Notes: generated from the letters alone by a model not told the origin. Shown: positions 50,404-59,661, counted from the stretch's first letter. The stretch: 64,000 bases of DNA from ENR-C20 sp942493145 (GCA_942493145.1 OW818679.1:186001-250000), one strand, 5' to 3'. Numbers and translations: made by a program.

Positions 50404-51354
50404 ATGAGAATCACGAACAATATGCTTGTCAATAACATGATCAATAATATAGGCACCAATCTTACGAGGATGCAGAAGTACCAGAACCAGCTTGCAACCG
50501 GCAAGAAGATATCCGTACCTTCTGATGATCCCATAGTTGCGGCCAGAGCTCTAAAGCTACGGACCGATGTTTCCAAGATAGAGCAGTACCAGAGTAACGC
50601 CGAGGATGCGCAGTCCTGGATGGAAGTCACAGAAAGCACGCTCGGAAGCATAGGTGATGTGCTAAAAAGAGTAAGGGAACTGGCAGTCCAGTCTGCAAAC
50701 GGAACCAATACCGCAAGTGATACCCAAAAGATAGCAGAGGAGGTAGGCCAGCTTAAGACACAACTTATACAGCTGTCGAACACCACATATGCTGGCAGGT
50801 ATATATTCTCAGGCTATAAAACAGATACAAAACTGCTCAATGATGATGGAACATACAATATAACAGTTGATTCCGTTACCGGGACAGATCCTGTAACATT
50901 ATTACCTACTAAAACTGAAAACATCAACTTCAACATCGGCGTCGGCGATGAAATAAATGTAAATGCACTAGGCGGCGACATATTCAGTGCCGGAGACAAT
51001 GCAAGAACCGGTGAGACTGCTGAAATGATCGAATACATGGATACTTTCCTGACGCAGCTTGCAAACGGCGATACAGAGGCTGTAGCTGATATTACACTGG
51101 ACAATATAGACATCGCAATAGAAAATATCCTCAGGGTAAGGGCTGATATCGGCGCTCGCCAAAACAGGATTGAGCTTACCATCAACAGGCTTGAGACTGA
51201 CAATATAAATTTTACCAAGTTGATGAGTACAAATGAGGATGTTGATATGGCTGAGACCATTATGAACCTGCAGAATGAGGAAAACGTATATTCAGCATCC
51301 CTTTCGGGCGGAGCGAAGATAATCCAGCCTTCGCTGGTTGACTTTCTGCAGTAA
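50404..51354 (+). CDS. flgL: flagellar hook-associated protein FlgL
   Basis: Second hook-filament junction protein, 316 residues. MRITNNMLVNNMINNIGTNL, LATGKKISVPSDDPIVAARAL, ELAVQSANGTNTASD and TYAGRYIFSGYKT are the flagellin-like N-terminal region; RIELTINRLETDNINFTKLMSTNEDVDMAETIMNLQ is the C-terminal helix. The ATG at 50404 has GGGGAGG upstream. Chaperoned by FlgN. Confidence 0.95.
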   Translation: MRITNNMLVNNMINNIGTNLTRMQKYQNQLATGKKISVPSDDPIVAARALKLRTDVSKIEQYQSNAEDAQSWMEVTESTLGSIGDVLKRVRELAVQSANGTNTASDTQKIAEEVGQLKTQLIQLSNTTYAGRYIFSGYKTDTKLLNDDGTYNITVDSVTGTDPVTLLPTKTENINFNIGVGDEINVNALGGDIFSAGDNARTGETAEMIEYMDTFLTQLANGDTEAVADITLDNIDIAIENILRVRADIGARQNRIELTINRLETDNINFTKLMSTNEDVDMAETIMNLQNEENVYSASLSGGAKIIQPSLVDFLQ

Positions 51355-51415
51355 ATCTGGATGAAAATGTAAAGGGCTATAACTGGAGCTTCAACTGACC
51401 ACGGATGGTGAGAAC

Positions 51416-51976
51416 ATGGATATAACAATTAATCAAACCTTTGCAAAAATTGGAATGGACACAACTAAGTCAAGTTTGGAAATGCGTAGCAGTCCGGCTA
51501 AACTTGAGTTGCACCAGAACCACGCCCGGTTAAGCATTAGTACTGAAAAACCGAAAATTATGATTGACCAGTATGAATGCTTTGCAAGTTCTGGACTCAA
51601 AAATGATATGGATTTACTATTAAAGGCGAAACAAAAGGCATACCAGCAAGTCATGAGCTTCATACAGAAGACTGCAGAGGATGGAAAAAGATTGCGGGCG
51701 ATAGAGGATGGCGGAAATGTCATTGCCTCAATAGCTAAAAGGGATGCTTTCCCAACAAATGAATTCGGTATGGTCGTAATGCCTGCAACCGGTCCTGAAA
51801 TTACTTTGGTCGAAGGTTCAATAAAAATTGACCTGGCAAGTACCAATAACGGTTTAAAACCAGCCATTGAGGGTAATTATTTACCAGGGTGGGTAAATAT
51901 GAAATACAATCCAAACGATGTAAATATCTATATGCTGCAGGAGCCATCAATTGAAATCGTATATCAAAAAGACTAG
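51416..51976 (+). CDS. DUF6470-family protein (YviE-like)
   Basis: 186-residue protein of unknown function that usually sits between flgL and fliW in Firmicutes. Residues 1-50 (ITINQTFAKIGMDTTKSSLEMRSSPAKLELHQ) and PKIMIDQYECFASSGLKN give repeated beta segments; SFIQKTAEDGKRLRAIEDGGNVIASIAKR is a helical stretch; the C-terminus is beta-rich. No signal peptide or membrane segment. Its constant position suggests an accessory role in filament assembly. Confidence 0.75.
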   Translation: MDITINQTFAKIGMDTTKSSLEMRSSPAKLELHQNHARLSISTEKPKIMIDQYECFASSGLKNDMDLLLKAKQKAYQQVMSFIQKTAEDGKRLRAIEDGGNVIASIAKRDAFPTNEFGMVVMPATGPEITLVEGSIKIDLASTNNGLKPAIEGNYLPGWVNMKYNPNDVNIYMLQEPSIEIVYQKD

Positions 51977-52023
51977 AAAATATCATTTTAACAATATAGC
52001 ATTATGTTTATGGAGGGAAAAGT

Positions 52024-52521
52024 ATGTTGCTTAACACGAAGCATTTTGGGGAGATCGATATCATGGAGGACAGACATATTACTTTTGCAAACGGACTGCC
52101 GGGCTTTGATGAGATACACCGCTTTATCCTGCTGGAGAGCAGCGAACCCGAGTCACCTTTTAAATGGCTTCAGAGTGTGGATGAACCGCAGCTGGCTTTT
52201 GCAATTGCCGACCCTTTTATGATCAAACCCGATTATGATTTGGAAATCGACGATGAAGTAGTAAAGGAGCTTGAAATCACAAAAGAAGATGATGTAGCAA
52301 TATATGCAATAATAATAGTCCCTGAGGACATATCCAAGATAAGCATGAACCTAAAAGCCCCTATAATAATAAACGGCAAGAACCGCCAAGGCATGCAGAT
52401 TATCCTTGACACAGACAAATATAATGTGCGACACTATATATTGGATGAAATCAGCAAACAGGGGGTGGCGCAGGATGCTGGTGTTAACAAGGAAAAAGGA
52501 CCAGACTCTGATAATAAATGA
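52024..52521 (+). CDS. fliW: flagellar assembly factor FliW
   Basis: 165-residue protein that binds flagellin and, when flagellin is scarce, CsrA. MLLNTKHFGEIDIMEDRHITFANGLPGFDEIHRFILL, SVDEPQLAFAIADPFMIKPDY and MNLKAPIIINGKNRQGMQIILD are hallmark blocks. The ATG has GGAGGG upstream. Its 3' end overlaps csrA by 47 bp, implying coupled translation of the two partners. Confidence 0.95.
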   Translation: MLLNTKHFGEIDIMEDRHITFANGLPGFDEIHRFILLESSEPESPFKWLQSVDEPQLAFAIADPFMIKPDYDLEIDDEVVKELEITKEDDVAIYAIIIVPEDISKISMNLKAPIIINGKNRQGMQIILDTDKYNVRHYILDEISKQGVAQDAGVNKEKGPDSDNK

Positions 52522-52714
52522 TAATATTGAAGTGACCATACTGGATATCCAGGGCGACCAGATACGCATAGGTATAAATGCCCCCAGGAGTGTTTCAATC
52601 CACCGTAAGGAGGTCTATCTTGAAATCCAGGAGGAAAACAGGAAGGCCGCCGATATTGGCAATGTCTCGCTGGACGGCCTGATAAGCAGGGCGCAGAAGG
52701 AAAACGAGAAATAG
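52475..52714 (+). CDS. csrA: carbon storage regulator CsrA
   Basis: RNA-binding translational regulator of 79 residues. MLVLTRKKDQTLIINDNIEVTILDI and IRIGINAPRSVSIHRKEVYLEIQEENR contain the RNA-contacting first and last strands, including the L4/R44-type residues, with the longer C-terminus seen in Firmicutes. The ATG at 52475 lies inside fliW. CsrA represses flagellin translation and FliW antagonises it; the flagellin leader downstream has a matching hairpin. Confidence 0.95.
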   Translation: MLVLTRKKDQTLIINDNIEVTILDIQGDQIRIGINAPRSVSIHRKEVYLEIQEENRKAADIGNVSLDGLISRAQKENEK

Positions 52715-52732
52715 AAAACATATAATAAATAG

Positions 52733-52763
52733 AAATTCCGCAAAAAATGCGGAATTTTTTTAT
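52733..52763 (+). terminator. rho-independent terminator after csrA
   Basis: AAATTCCGCA (52733-52742) pairs with TGCGGAATTT (52748-52757) around an A-rich loop, followed by a T-run. Confidence 0.9.
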
Positions 52764-52770
52764 TTTACTA

Positions 52771-52798
52771 TAAAGTATTTCGACAAATGCTACGATAT
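52771..52798 (+). promoter_or_regulatory. sigma-D promoter of flagellin
   Basis: TAAA (52771-52774), 16 nt and TACGATAT (52791-52798) match the sigma-D consensus TAAA-N15/16-GCCGATAT with two differences. It gives flagellin its own late-class transcript with a leader of about 110 nt. Confidence 0.7.
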
Positions 52799-52873
52799 AT
52801 AATTTGTGAAGAGATGAAGCACTTGTTGAATACCGGCCGGACTCGGCAGCTGACTCATCAAAATCTAAAAAAG

Positions 52874-52909
52874 AGGGCAAGGATGCCCTACTAAAATAAA
52901 ACATGGAGG
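52874..52909 (+). promoter_or_regulatory. CsrA-binding hairpin plus GGA at the ribosome site of flagellin
   Basis: AGGGC (52874-52878) and GCCCT (52885-52889) hold the loop AAGGAT, placing GGA (52881-52883) in the loop as CsrA requires. A second GGA lies in the ribosome site ATGGAGG (52903-52909), 20 nt downstream. Two sites at this spacing allow one CsrA dimer to bridge them and block translation, as described for Bacillus hag. Confidence 0.8.
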
Positions 52910-52918
52910 TATTTTATT

Positions 52919-54043
52919 ATGAGAATCAATCACAATATCGCAGCTCTCAACACCTATTCAAGGTTAACACAGGCAACAACCGCACAGGCTAAATCACTTG
53001 AAAAACTTTCATCAGGTCAGAGAATCAACAAAGCCGGTGATGATGCAGCAGGTCTGGCAATATCCGAAAAAATGAGAAATCAGATCAAAGGTCTCGATCA
53101 GGCTTCAAGAAATGCCCAGGATGGTATTTCAATGATTCAGACCGCTGAAGGTGCATTGAACGAAACGCATTCGATGCTGCAGAGAATGAGAGAATTGACA
53201 GTTCAGGCTAACAATGATACCAATACGGCAACTGACAGAAGCAGGATCCAGGAAGAAATATCACAGCTTTCTTCTGAAATTACATCAGTAGCTGACAAGA
53301 CTGAATTTAACACCAAAAAGCTCATTGATGGCACACTTGGGGTACAGTTAAAAGATGGAACTCTAACGCAAGCAGCGCTTTCCGCAGCAGGCGTTTCGGT
53401 TGAAATCAATGGTATAACCAGTGGAACAAACATTACTTTTACGAATTCTACTACTACAGGCATCACTGTTACGGTAGGAACAACAACTCAAACTATAGGT
53501 GTTGCTGCTACAAGTAACGTTACCGCTGGAACTGTAATGAATTTCGAAGACGTTGGAGTTAAGCTTACATTTGGAGCAACAGGTACTGCATCAGTATTGT
53601 TAGCAGGTACAACTCTTGGAACATCTGGTAATACTGCAACATTACAAATCGGAGCAAATTCAAGTCAGCAGTTGGACATATCCCTTAATAACATGAAAGC
53701 AGATGCGATAGGAAACGGAGCTGGTTCAATGGTAAGTGATGTGACTGTTACAAGTACAACACAAACATTTACCAACAGATTAAGTATATTAGACACAGCT
53801 ATAAGTCAAGTTTCTGCGGAAAGATCCAAAATGGGTGCTTGGCAGAACAGACTTGAACACACGATCAACAATCTGACTACGAGCTCAGAAAACCTCACTG
53901 CAGCCGAATCTCGTGTGCGTGATGTTGATATGGCCAAGGAAATGATGGAGTTCACAAAGAACAACATCCTCAATCAGGCTTCAACAGCTATGCTAGCTCA
54001 GGCTAACCAGCAGCCTCAGGGAGTATTGCAATTACTACAGTAA
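52919..54043 (+). CDS. hag: flagellin
   Basis: Filament protein of 374 residues. MRINHNIAALNTYSRLTQA and EKLSSGQRINKAGDDAAGLAISEKM form the N-terminal D0/D1 domain; QRMRELTVQANNDTN is the conserved D1 helix recognised by TLR5 in other flagellins. The C-terminal D0/D1 is RSKMGAWQNRLEHTINNLTT and RDVDMAKEMMEFTKNNILNQASTAMLAQANQQPQGVLQLL. The central 150 residues are Thr/Ser-rich (SGTNITFTNSTTTGITVTVG), offering many possible O-glycosylation sites, and a glycosylation module follows immediately. Confidence 0.97.
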   Translation: MRINHNIAALNTYSRLTQATTAQAKSLEKLSSGQRINKAGDDAAGLAISEKMRNQIKGLDQASRNAQDGISMIQTAEGALNETHSMLQRMRELTVQANNDTNTATDRSRIQEEISQLSSEITSVADKTEFNTKKLIDGTLGVQLKDGTLTQAALSAAGVSVEINGITSGTNITFTNSTTTGITVTVGTTTQTIGVAATSNVTAGTVMNFEDVGVKLTFGATGTASVLLAGTTLGTSGNTATLQIGANSSQQLDISLNNMKADAIGNGAGSMVSDVTVTSTTQTFTNRLSILDTAISQVSAERSKMGAWQNRLEHTINNLTTSSENLTAAESRVRDVDMAKEMMEFTKNNILNQASTAMLAQANQQPQGVLQLLQ

Positions 54044-54060
54044 TACTAAAATATTATATA

Positions 54061-54092
54061 ATAAAAGCCAACCATCTGGTTGGCTTTTATTA
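54061..54092 (+). terminator. rho-independent terminator after flagellin
   Basis: A perfect 14-bp palindrome (54061-54074 with 54077-54090, 2-nt gap) containing AAGCCAACCA, ending in TTTTAT. Confidence 0.85.
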
Positions 54093-54123
54093 TATAATTA
54101 AGTAAAAAGAAATGAGGGATACT

Positions 54124-54456
54124 ATGGTAGCCAACCAGCAGGAATTGATGCAGAATATACAGAATATAACACATGATATTAAAGGTATGACAAGCAGCAT
54201 ATATGCAGGTCAAATCAATGAGGGACTGATAAAACTACAGGATATAATAAATAATATTGGTATTGCTGCCGAAGGGTATGTTACAGCAGGTGGTGAGACA
54301 GATAAAATCACCAGGCTTAATCAGATATTATCGGAAGCGAATAATGCTATTTCCAATAATGATTTTATATTGTTCGCCGATCTATTTGAATATGAGATCA
54401 TTATAATTCTTGAAGAAATATTGATTGATTTGAAAGCAAGTATATCAATTGGCTAG
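54124..54456 (+). CDS. small helical protein of unknown function, next to flagellin
   Basis: Unrecognised 110-residue protein, predicted almost entirely helical (NQQELMQNIQNITHDIKGMTSSIYAGQ; KITRLNQILSEANNAISNNDFILFADLFEYEIIIILEEIL). No Cys, signal peptide or membrane segment. The ATG at 54124 follows GAGGG by 5 nt; an upstream ATG at 54112 has no such site. It lies between flagellin and maf, 13 bp ahead of maf, so a chaperone or partner for the glycosyltransferase is an attractive but unproven guess. The helical, FliS/FliT-like size also fits an export chaperone. Confidence 0.6.
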   Translation: MVANQQELMQNIQNITHDIKGMTSSIYAGQINEGLIKLQDIINNIGIAAEGYVTAGGETDKITRLNQILSEANNAISNNDFILFADLFEYEIIIILEEILIDLKASISIG

Positions 54457-54469
54457 GAGTGTTTGAACA

Positions 54470-56359
54470 ATGTCAATATTTGAAGAAAACATGAATTGTT
54501 TGGGCGAAAAAAATTTAGGACTAAAAACGTATATAGAATCAAAGCTGAAAGAGATAAAACCTACTCAAATTAATACTGAATTATGCAGGAATAGAGTTGA
54601 AGGATTAAATATTAAAATAAGAGAAGGTAATAAAGAATATTTTATCCATAGCAATTATAATCCTGATGCCGAGGCAGAGAAATGGGTAGCAAATGTGGAT
54701 ACTGATGCTGATATTATTGTCGTTTTTGGGTTGGGACTAGGCTATCATATTGAAAAATTAGTTGGGTTTTTGAAGAAAGACGCGAAAATTTATATAGTAG
54801 AGCCGAATATGGAAATTTTCAAGTTGTTTTTAGAAAATATAAGTTTGAACAATGGGTTTTTGGTTAACGCTACTTTCATTGTGGGAGAAATTCCAGAACG
54901 TGTTGCTGAACAGATATTTATGGATTTTAAAAGTACGTTGCTTGGCAAAGTTGATTTTGTTGCTTATTCAATTTATAAAAACCTGTATGGATCTCAGTAT
55001 GAAGCAATGAAAAATAAGTTTGTTGAGTTTGTAAAAGTACTAACTGTAAATATTTCCACGTCGGAATATTTTAAATGGTTGTGGCTTTCGAATTACCTTA
55101 TGAACATACTTAATATGGATGGTGTAATAAATGGAAAGCATTTATCCAATATTTTTTCTCACAAACCGGCTATAATCGTCTCAGCAGGGCCATCTTTGAA
55201 TAAGAATATTGGATTACTAAAATTAGCCGAAAACAAAGCAGTGATTTTTGCTGCGGGTTCATCATATAGAATACTGAAAAACTATGATATAACACCAGAC
55301 TTTACTGCGGTTATAGATGGTTCGCCATTAATCAAGGATATATATAATGGATTGGATGCCAAAGACACAGCTTTAATCTTTATAAATAGAGCATTTCATG
55401 AAGTTGTACAAGCATTTCATAAAAATAAAGTAATTTTTATTGATAGTGAAGACAGATTGACTCAATATTTTAGTGAGAAAATGAGTATTGACTTTGAAAT
55501 AATTGCTCCTGACCAAACCGTTGCTGGTACCTGTGTTTCACTCGCAAGTTATATGGGTTGTAACCCCATAATATTTGTGGGACAGGATTTTGCATGCACA
55601 GGGCTTGAATTCCATGCAGATGGAGCTGCACATATGTTTAATTTTAAAGATGAACTTGAGAATAATCCAAATGGACTAATTAAAATGAAAGATATTTATG
55701 ACCAGGAGACATACACGCTTTCTTCTTTATTGAGTTCAAAGATTTCTATGGAAACTAAAGTTAATGATGCTATAAAAAATGGACATAAGTTTATCAATGC
55801 GACTGAAGGTGGAATTGGAGTAAATAATTGTGAAAATTTAGATTTCAAAGAAGTTCTGGAAAAACATATTAATGATTCAATAGATATTAGTGCCTTGCTT
55901 AATCAAATATTCAGTAACAATGACTGTCATATAAAAATAAATAATAAACTGTTGTGCGAGTACTTTGAGTATATAAAAGCGGAAGCGAGTGTTGTAAAAT
56001 CTAAAGCAATAGAACTTAATGAGCTCTGTATGAGTGCAAAAAGAGAGTTAAGTAGAAAGGATTTTAGACCGCATAAGTACTCAGCTATTGCAAAAAAAGT
56101 TAATATAAAGCAAAATCAAGTTGAAAAAAACAATTTTTATAACAAGATAATTTTGGCATCACTTACCCAATCAATAGCAATTCATAAAATTGTAATGGAA
56201 AATGATATTAGAAAGTCATCTGACATTATTAAAGATAATTTAGTCCGTATTGAATTTATAAGCAAACAAATGGCGGAAATTGCAGAGATGTGTGTATTTT
56301 TAGAAACATTTATAGAAAAAGTATATGAACCGATATACAAAAAATCACTAAACTGCTAG
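54470..56359 (+). CDS. maf: motility accessory factor (Maf/DUF115) flagellin glycosyltransferase
   Basis: 629-residue protein of the Maf family (PF01973, MptE-like fold), which transfers nonulosonic acids to flagellin. The N-terminal part has DIIVVFGLGLGYHIEKLVGFLKKDAKIYIVEPN, a Rossmann-like motif. The central DUF115 domain reads KPAIIVSAGPSLNKNIGLLK, AAGSSYRILKNYDITPDFTAVIDGSP and VAGTCVSLASYMGCNPIIFVGQDFACTG. The C-terminus is a helical bundle. The gene is visibly richer in A/T than the flagellar genes before it. It follows flagellin and precedes CMP-sugar genes. Confidence 0.88.
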   Translation: MSIFEENMNCLGEKNLGLKTYIESKLKEIKPTQINTELCRNRVEGLNIKIREGNKEYFIHSNYNPDAEAEKWVANVDTDADIIVVFGLGLGYHIEKLVGFLKKDAKIYIVEPNMEIFKLFLENISLNNGFLVNATFIVGEIPERVAEQIFMDFKSTLLGKVDFVAYSIYKNLYGSQYEAMKNKFVEFVKVLTVNISTSEYFKWLWLSNYLMNILNMDGVINGKHLSNIFSHKPAIIVSAGPSLNKNIGLLKLAENKAVIFAAGSSYRILKNYDITPDFTAVIDGSPLIKDIYNGLDAKDTALIFINRAFHEVVQAFHKNKVIFIDSEDRLTQYFSEKMSIDFEIIAPDQTVAGTCVSLASYMGCNPIIFVGQDFACTGLEFHADGAAHMFNFKDELENNPNGLIKMKDIYDQETYTLSSLLSSKISMETKVNDAIKNGHKFINATEGGIGVNNCENLDFKEVLEKHINDSIDISALLNQIFSNNDCHIKINNKLLCEYFEYIKAEASVVKSKAIELNELCMSAKRELSRKDFRPHKYSAIAKKVNIKQNQVEKNNFYNKIILASLTQSIAIHKIVMENDIRKSSDIIKDNLVRIEFISKQMAEIAEMCVFLETFIEKVYEPIYKKSLNC

Positions 56360-56398
56360 CAGTATTTTAATAAATTGCGAGAAAAAGGAGTTTATAAA

Positions 56399-57835
56399 AT
56401 GCAAAAAATAGGGAAGGTACTTTTTGTAATTCACGATTTGTATCAAAACGATAATCATTTTCCTCTTGGGACTGCATACCTTGCATCCGCGTTAATTGCG
56501 AAAGGTCATGAAGTAGTGGTTTATGACCAGGCTATCAATCATTATACAAATGACCAATTGGCAGATTTCCTTGAAAATAATGAATTTGACCTGATCGGTC
56601 TCGGGTTTATGGCAGCCAGATTTAATCTGACGGTTTTGGAGCTCACAGGCATCATTAACAGGCATAAAAAAAATGCCTGGCTGGTGCTTGGAGGACATGG
56701 CCCTTCACCAATTCCGGAATATATGCTTGAGACAACAGGCGCTGAAATTATAGCTATGGGCGAAGGCGAAGAGGTGCTGCCGGAGATCCTGGAATGCAAA
56801 TTGTCAGAGGGCACGCTTCAGGATAAACTGAGAATAGCAGGAATTGCATTTATGCAGGAAGGGCATGTTTATGTAAACCCTAGAAGATCTCCTGTTAAGG
56901 ATTTGGACAGCCTTGTTCCTCCGGCTTTTGAGCTTTTTGACATGAACGAATACACCACCTGTCTGAATTTCCTGGTTGAAGACAGCAGAGACAAGGTTTT
57001 TGCAATAGCTACCAGCAGAGGATGTATTGGCAAATGCAATTTTTGTTACAGACTTGAAAAAGGCCTGAGATTCAGAAGTACTGAAAAGGTTGCTGATGAA
57101 ATTGAGTTTCTTCAAAGCAGATATGGAGTAAATGCTCTTTTTATGCAGGATGAACTATTTGTATCATCTAAAAAACGACTATTGGAATTTAGCAATATAC
57201 TCAAAAAGAGAGATATTAAGATAAAATTTACTTGTGACGCCAGAGTAGATATAATGGATGAGGAATTGGTGGATATTTTGGCAGATATGGGTTGCAAGTT
57301 TATTAATTTCGGAATGGAATCCTCTGATGATAATGTTCTAAAAATTATGGGTAAACAAACAACACTAGCCCAGAATATTAAAGCTGCAGAAATCGTCAAA
57401 AAGGCAGGCATAGGTATTGGTTTGAATTTTTTATGGGGCAATATAGGAGATACAGCTACCAGCCTTAAGGATAATGTTTCATTAATCAAGCAATATCATA
57501 CTTTTAGTCAGGTGAGGACCATAAGGCCACCTACGCCATATCCAGGCTGTCCTTTATATTATCACTCAATTGAAACAGGAAAATTAAACGGGCCTGGGGA
57601 CTTCTTCATGAAATTTAAAAATTCCGATTTAATGACAGTTAATTTCACTGAAATGGATGATAACTCATTTTATGAGCTTTTATATCAAGCTAATTCTGAC
57701 CTTGTTGATTTCTATTATGAGAATACTAACAAGGATTTTGAGGCAGCCAATCTCTTGAAAAGTTCATTTTATAATCTGTATTTTAAAGGGGATACAAGTT
57801 TTAAAGGTGCCAGGATTTATTCCAGAAAGAAGTAA
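56399..57835 (+). CDS. B12-binding-domain radical SAM protein
   Basis: 478-residue radical SAM enzyme. The N-terminal 150 residues form a cobalamin-binding-type Rossmann domain (FPLGTAYLASALIAKGHEVVVYD, LIGLGFMAARFN, LVLGGHGPSPIPEYML). The radical SAM core follows with ATSRGCIGKCNFCYR, the CxxxCxxC cluster site, then LFMQDELFVSSKKRLLEF, KFTCDARVDIMDEELVDILADMGCKFINFGMESSDD. Start at the ATG at 56399, 8 nt after AAAGGAG. Such enzymes methylate unreactive carbon or phosphorus, or rearrange substrates. Set between maf and neuA, it may modify the flagellar sugar or flagellin itself. The substrate is unknown. Confidence 0.85.
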   Translation: MQKIGKVLFVIHDLYQNDNHFPLGTAYLASALIAKGHEVVVYDQAINHYTNDQLADFLENNEFDLIGLGFMAARFNLTVLELTGIINRHKKNAWLVLGGHGPSPIPEYMLETTGAEIIAMGEGEEVLPEILECKLSEGTLQDKLRIAGIAFMQEGHVYVNPRRSPVKDLDSLVPPAFELFDMNEYTTCLNFLVEDSRDKVFAIATSRGCIGKCNFCYRLEKGLRFRSTEKVADEIEFLQSRYGVNALFMQDELFVSSKKRLLEFSNILKKRDIKIKFTCDARVDIMDEELVDILADMGCKFINFGMESSDDNVLKIMGKQTTLAQNIKAAEIVKKAGIGIGLNFLWGNIGDTATSLKDNVSLIKQYHTFSQVRTIRPPTPYPGCPLYYHSIETGKLNGPGDFFMKFKNSDLMTVNFTEMDDNSFYELLYQANSDLVDFYYENTNKDFEAANLLKSSFYNLYFKGDTSFKGARIYSRKK

Positions 57836-57879
57836 TACCATATATATTTAAAAGCACTCAGAGGAGAAGGGGTGATTGA

Positions 57880-58575
57880 ATGGATATTATGGCAATAATA
57901 CCGGCGCGAGGAGGATCTAAAGGTCTCCCTGGTAAGAATATACGGATATTGAATGGTAAACCACTTATAGCATATACGATTGAAGAGGCATTACTTAGCC
58001 GCAATATAGGAAGAACAATTGTCTCAACTGATGATGAAGAAATTGCGGAGACTGGACGGCGTTTTGGGGCAGAAGTTCCATTTCTAAGACCTGCTGAGTT
58101 ATCCTCGGATTTTTCTCCTGCAATAGATACGGTTATTTACACGATAAATCGTCTCAAAGAGGATGAAGGATATACTCCTGATTATGTATGTCTTCTTCAG
58201 TGCACCACCCCTTTAAAAACAGCATTTCATATAGATTCGGCCATAGAACAGCTTACTGTATCGGGACTGGATGGAATTGTTTCTGTCTGTGAAGCCAGTT
58301 CACATCCATATTGGATGCAGGTTTTTAATGGGGACAGGCTGGAATATTTCATGAAACAGGAAAAAAATATACTGCGCAGACAGGACCTGCCTGCCGTATA
58401 TATGTTTAATGGGGCAATCTGGGTTGTCAGGACATCAAGTATTCTTGAAGAAAAAAGCCTGATTGTAGAAAAACAGACCGGGTATATTATGAATGCTGAA
58501 GATTCTGTTGATATTGATACGATTATGGATTTTGAATATGCAGAGCTGCTGATTAAAAAAAGAAATAGTTTATAG
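57880..58575 (+). CDS. neuA: CMP-nonulosonic acid (sialic/legionaminic-type) cytidylyltransferase
   Basis: 231-residue cytidylyltransferase that activates a nonulosonic acid with CTP. MAIIPARGGSKGLPGKNIR is the CTP-binding motif; IAYTIEEALLS, IVSTDDEEIAETGRRFGAEVPFLRP and LLQCTTPLKTAFHIDSAIE follow, and DSVDIDTIMDFEYAELLI closes the domain. Whether the substrate is Neu5Ac, legionaminic or pseudaminic acid cannot be decided from sequence by eye. Confidence 0.92.
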   Translation: MDIMAIIPARGGSKGLPGKNIRILNGKPLIAYTIEEALLSRNIGRTIVSTDDEEIAETGRRFGAEVPFLRPAELSSDFSPAIDTVIYTINRLKEDEGYTPDYVCLLQCTTPLKTAFHIDSAIEQLTVSGLDGIVSVCEASSHPYWMQVFNGDRLEYFMKQEKNILRRQDLPAVYMFNGAIWVVRTSSILEEKSLIVEKQTGYIMNAEDSVDIDTIMDFEYAELLIKKRNSL

Positions 58576-58609
58576 TATAGACAATTATGTTAAGCAGGTG
58601 ATGAAAAAG

Positions 58610-59617
58610 ATGGCTGTAATGATAATTGCTGAAGCTGGTGTAAATCACAATGGCAGTATAGAAATAGCAGAGAAGCTTATCGATACTGCTAAAGATTGTG
58701 GAGTTGATGCAGTAAAATTTCAAACTTTCAAAGCGGAAAATTTGGTGACAAGAAATGCACATAAAGCAATCTATCAAATAGAAAATACCGGTGTCGCCGA
58801 AAGCCAGTTTGAAATGCTTAAAAAGCTTGAATTATCATATGAAGAATTTAATCACCTGAAGAAGTATTGCGATAAAAGGGGACTTGTTTTTTTATCAACA
58901 CCTTTTGATTTCGAAAGCGTAGACTTGTTGAAAAGCATCGATATACCGATATATAAAGTAAGCTCCGGAGATTTGACTAATATTCCACTGCTTAAGTATA
59001 TAGCACTGATTGGAAAACCTATGATTATCTCTACCGGAATGTCAGTTATGATTGAGATAGAAGAGGCACTACAGGCCATATATGAAGAAAACAACAGGGA
59101 TGTTACAGTGCTGCACTGTACAACATCATATCCGGCACCCTTTAAGGAAGTTAACCTGAACGCAATGATTACAATTAAAAATGCGTTTAATGTAAATGTA
59201 GGCTATTCAGACCATACTCAGGGTATTGAGGTTTCTATTGCAGCTGTAGCTATGGGCGCTAAAGTAATAGAAAAGCATTTTACATTGGACAAGAATTTGC
59301 CCGGTCCCGATCATAAGGCTTCATTGGAGCCACAGGAATTGAAGGATATGGTACGATGCATTAGAAATGTTGAGGATTCATTTGGGAGTGGAGTTAAGCA
59401 AATTACTATATCAGAATCATCGGTCAAAGGAGTTGCCAGAAAATCATTAATCGCAAAGAGCTATATCAGCAAAGGGGATATAATGCAACCTGAGAATGTG
59501 GATATTAAAAGACCTGCAGATGGAATAGAACCGAAATTCTTCAATCAGGTTATAGGCAGAATTGCAAAGAAAGATATCGACGTGGACAGCCCAATTAAAT
59601 GGGAAGATTTAACTTAA
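58610..59617 (+). CDS. neuB: nonulosonic acid synthase (NeuB family)
   Basis: Condenses phosphoenolpyruvate with a hexosamine to make a nine-carbon sugar acid. VMIIAEAGVNHNGSIEIAEKLIDTAKDCGVDAVKFQTFKAENL and VGYSDHTQGIEVSIAAVAMGAKVIEKHFTLDKNLPGPDHKASLEP are the TIM-barrel signatures. A C-terminal SAF (antifreeze-like) domain (from about 275: RKSLIAKSYISKGDIMQPENVDIKRP) completes the 335 residues. I prefer the ATG at 58610, 9 nt after AGGTG; GTG 58598 and ATG 58601 are alternatives. It follows neuA by 34 bp. Confidence 0.92.
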   Translation: MAVMIIAEAGVNHNGSIEIAEKLIDTAKDCGVDAVKFQTFKAENLVTRNAHKAIYQIENTGVAESQFEMLKKLELSYEEFNHLKKYCDKRGLVFLSTPFDFESVDLLKSIDIPIYKVSSGDLTNIPLLKYIALIGKPMIISTGMSVMIEIEEALQAIYEENNRDVTVLHCTTSYPAPFKEVNLNAMITIKNAFNVNVGYSDHTQGIEVSIAAVAMGAKVIEKHFTLDKNLPGPDHKASLEPQELKDMVRCIRNVEDSFGSGVKQITISESSVKGVARKSLIAKSYISKGDIMQPENVDIKRPADGIEPKFFNQVIGRIAKKDIDVDSPIKWEDLT

Positions 59618-59661
59618 TTCAATTATTAATGTATTAAAAGTGATAAACAGGAGGGGCGGTT

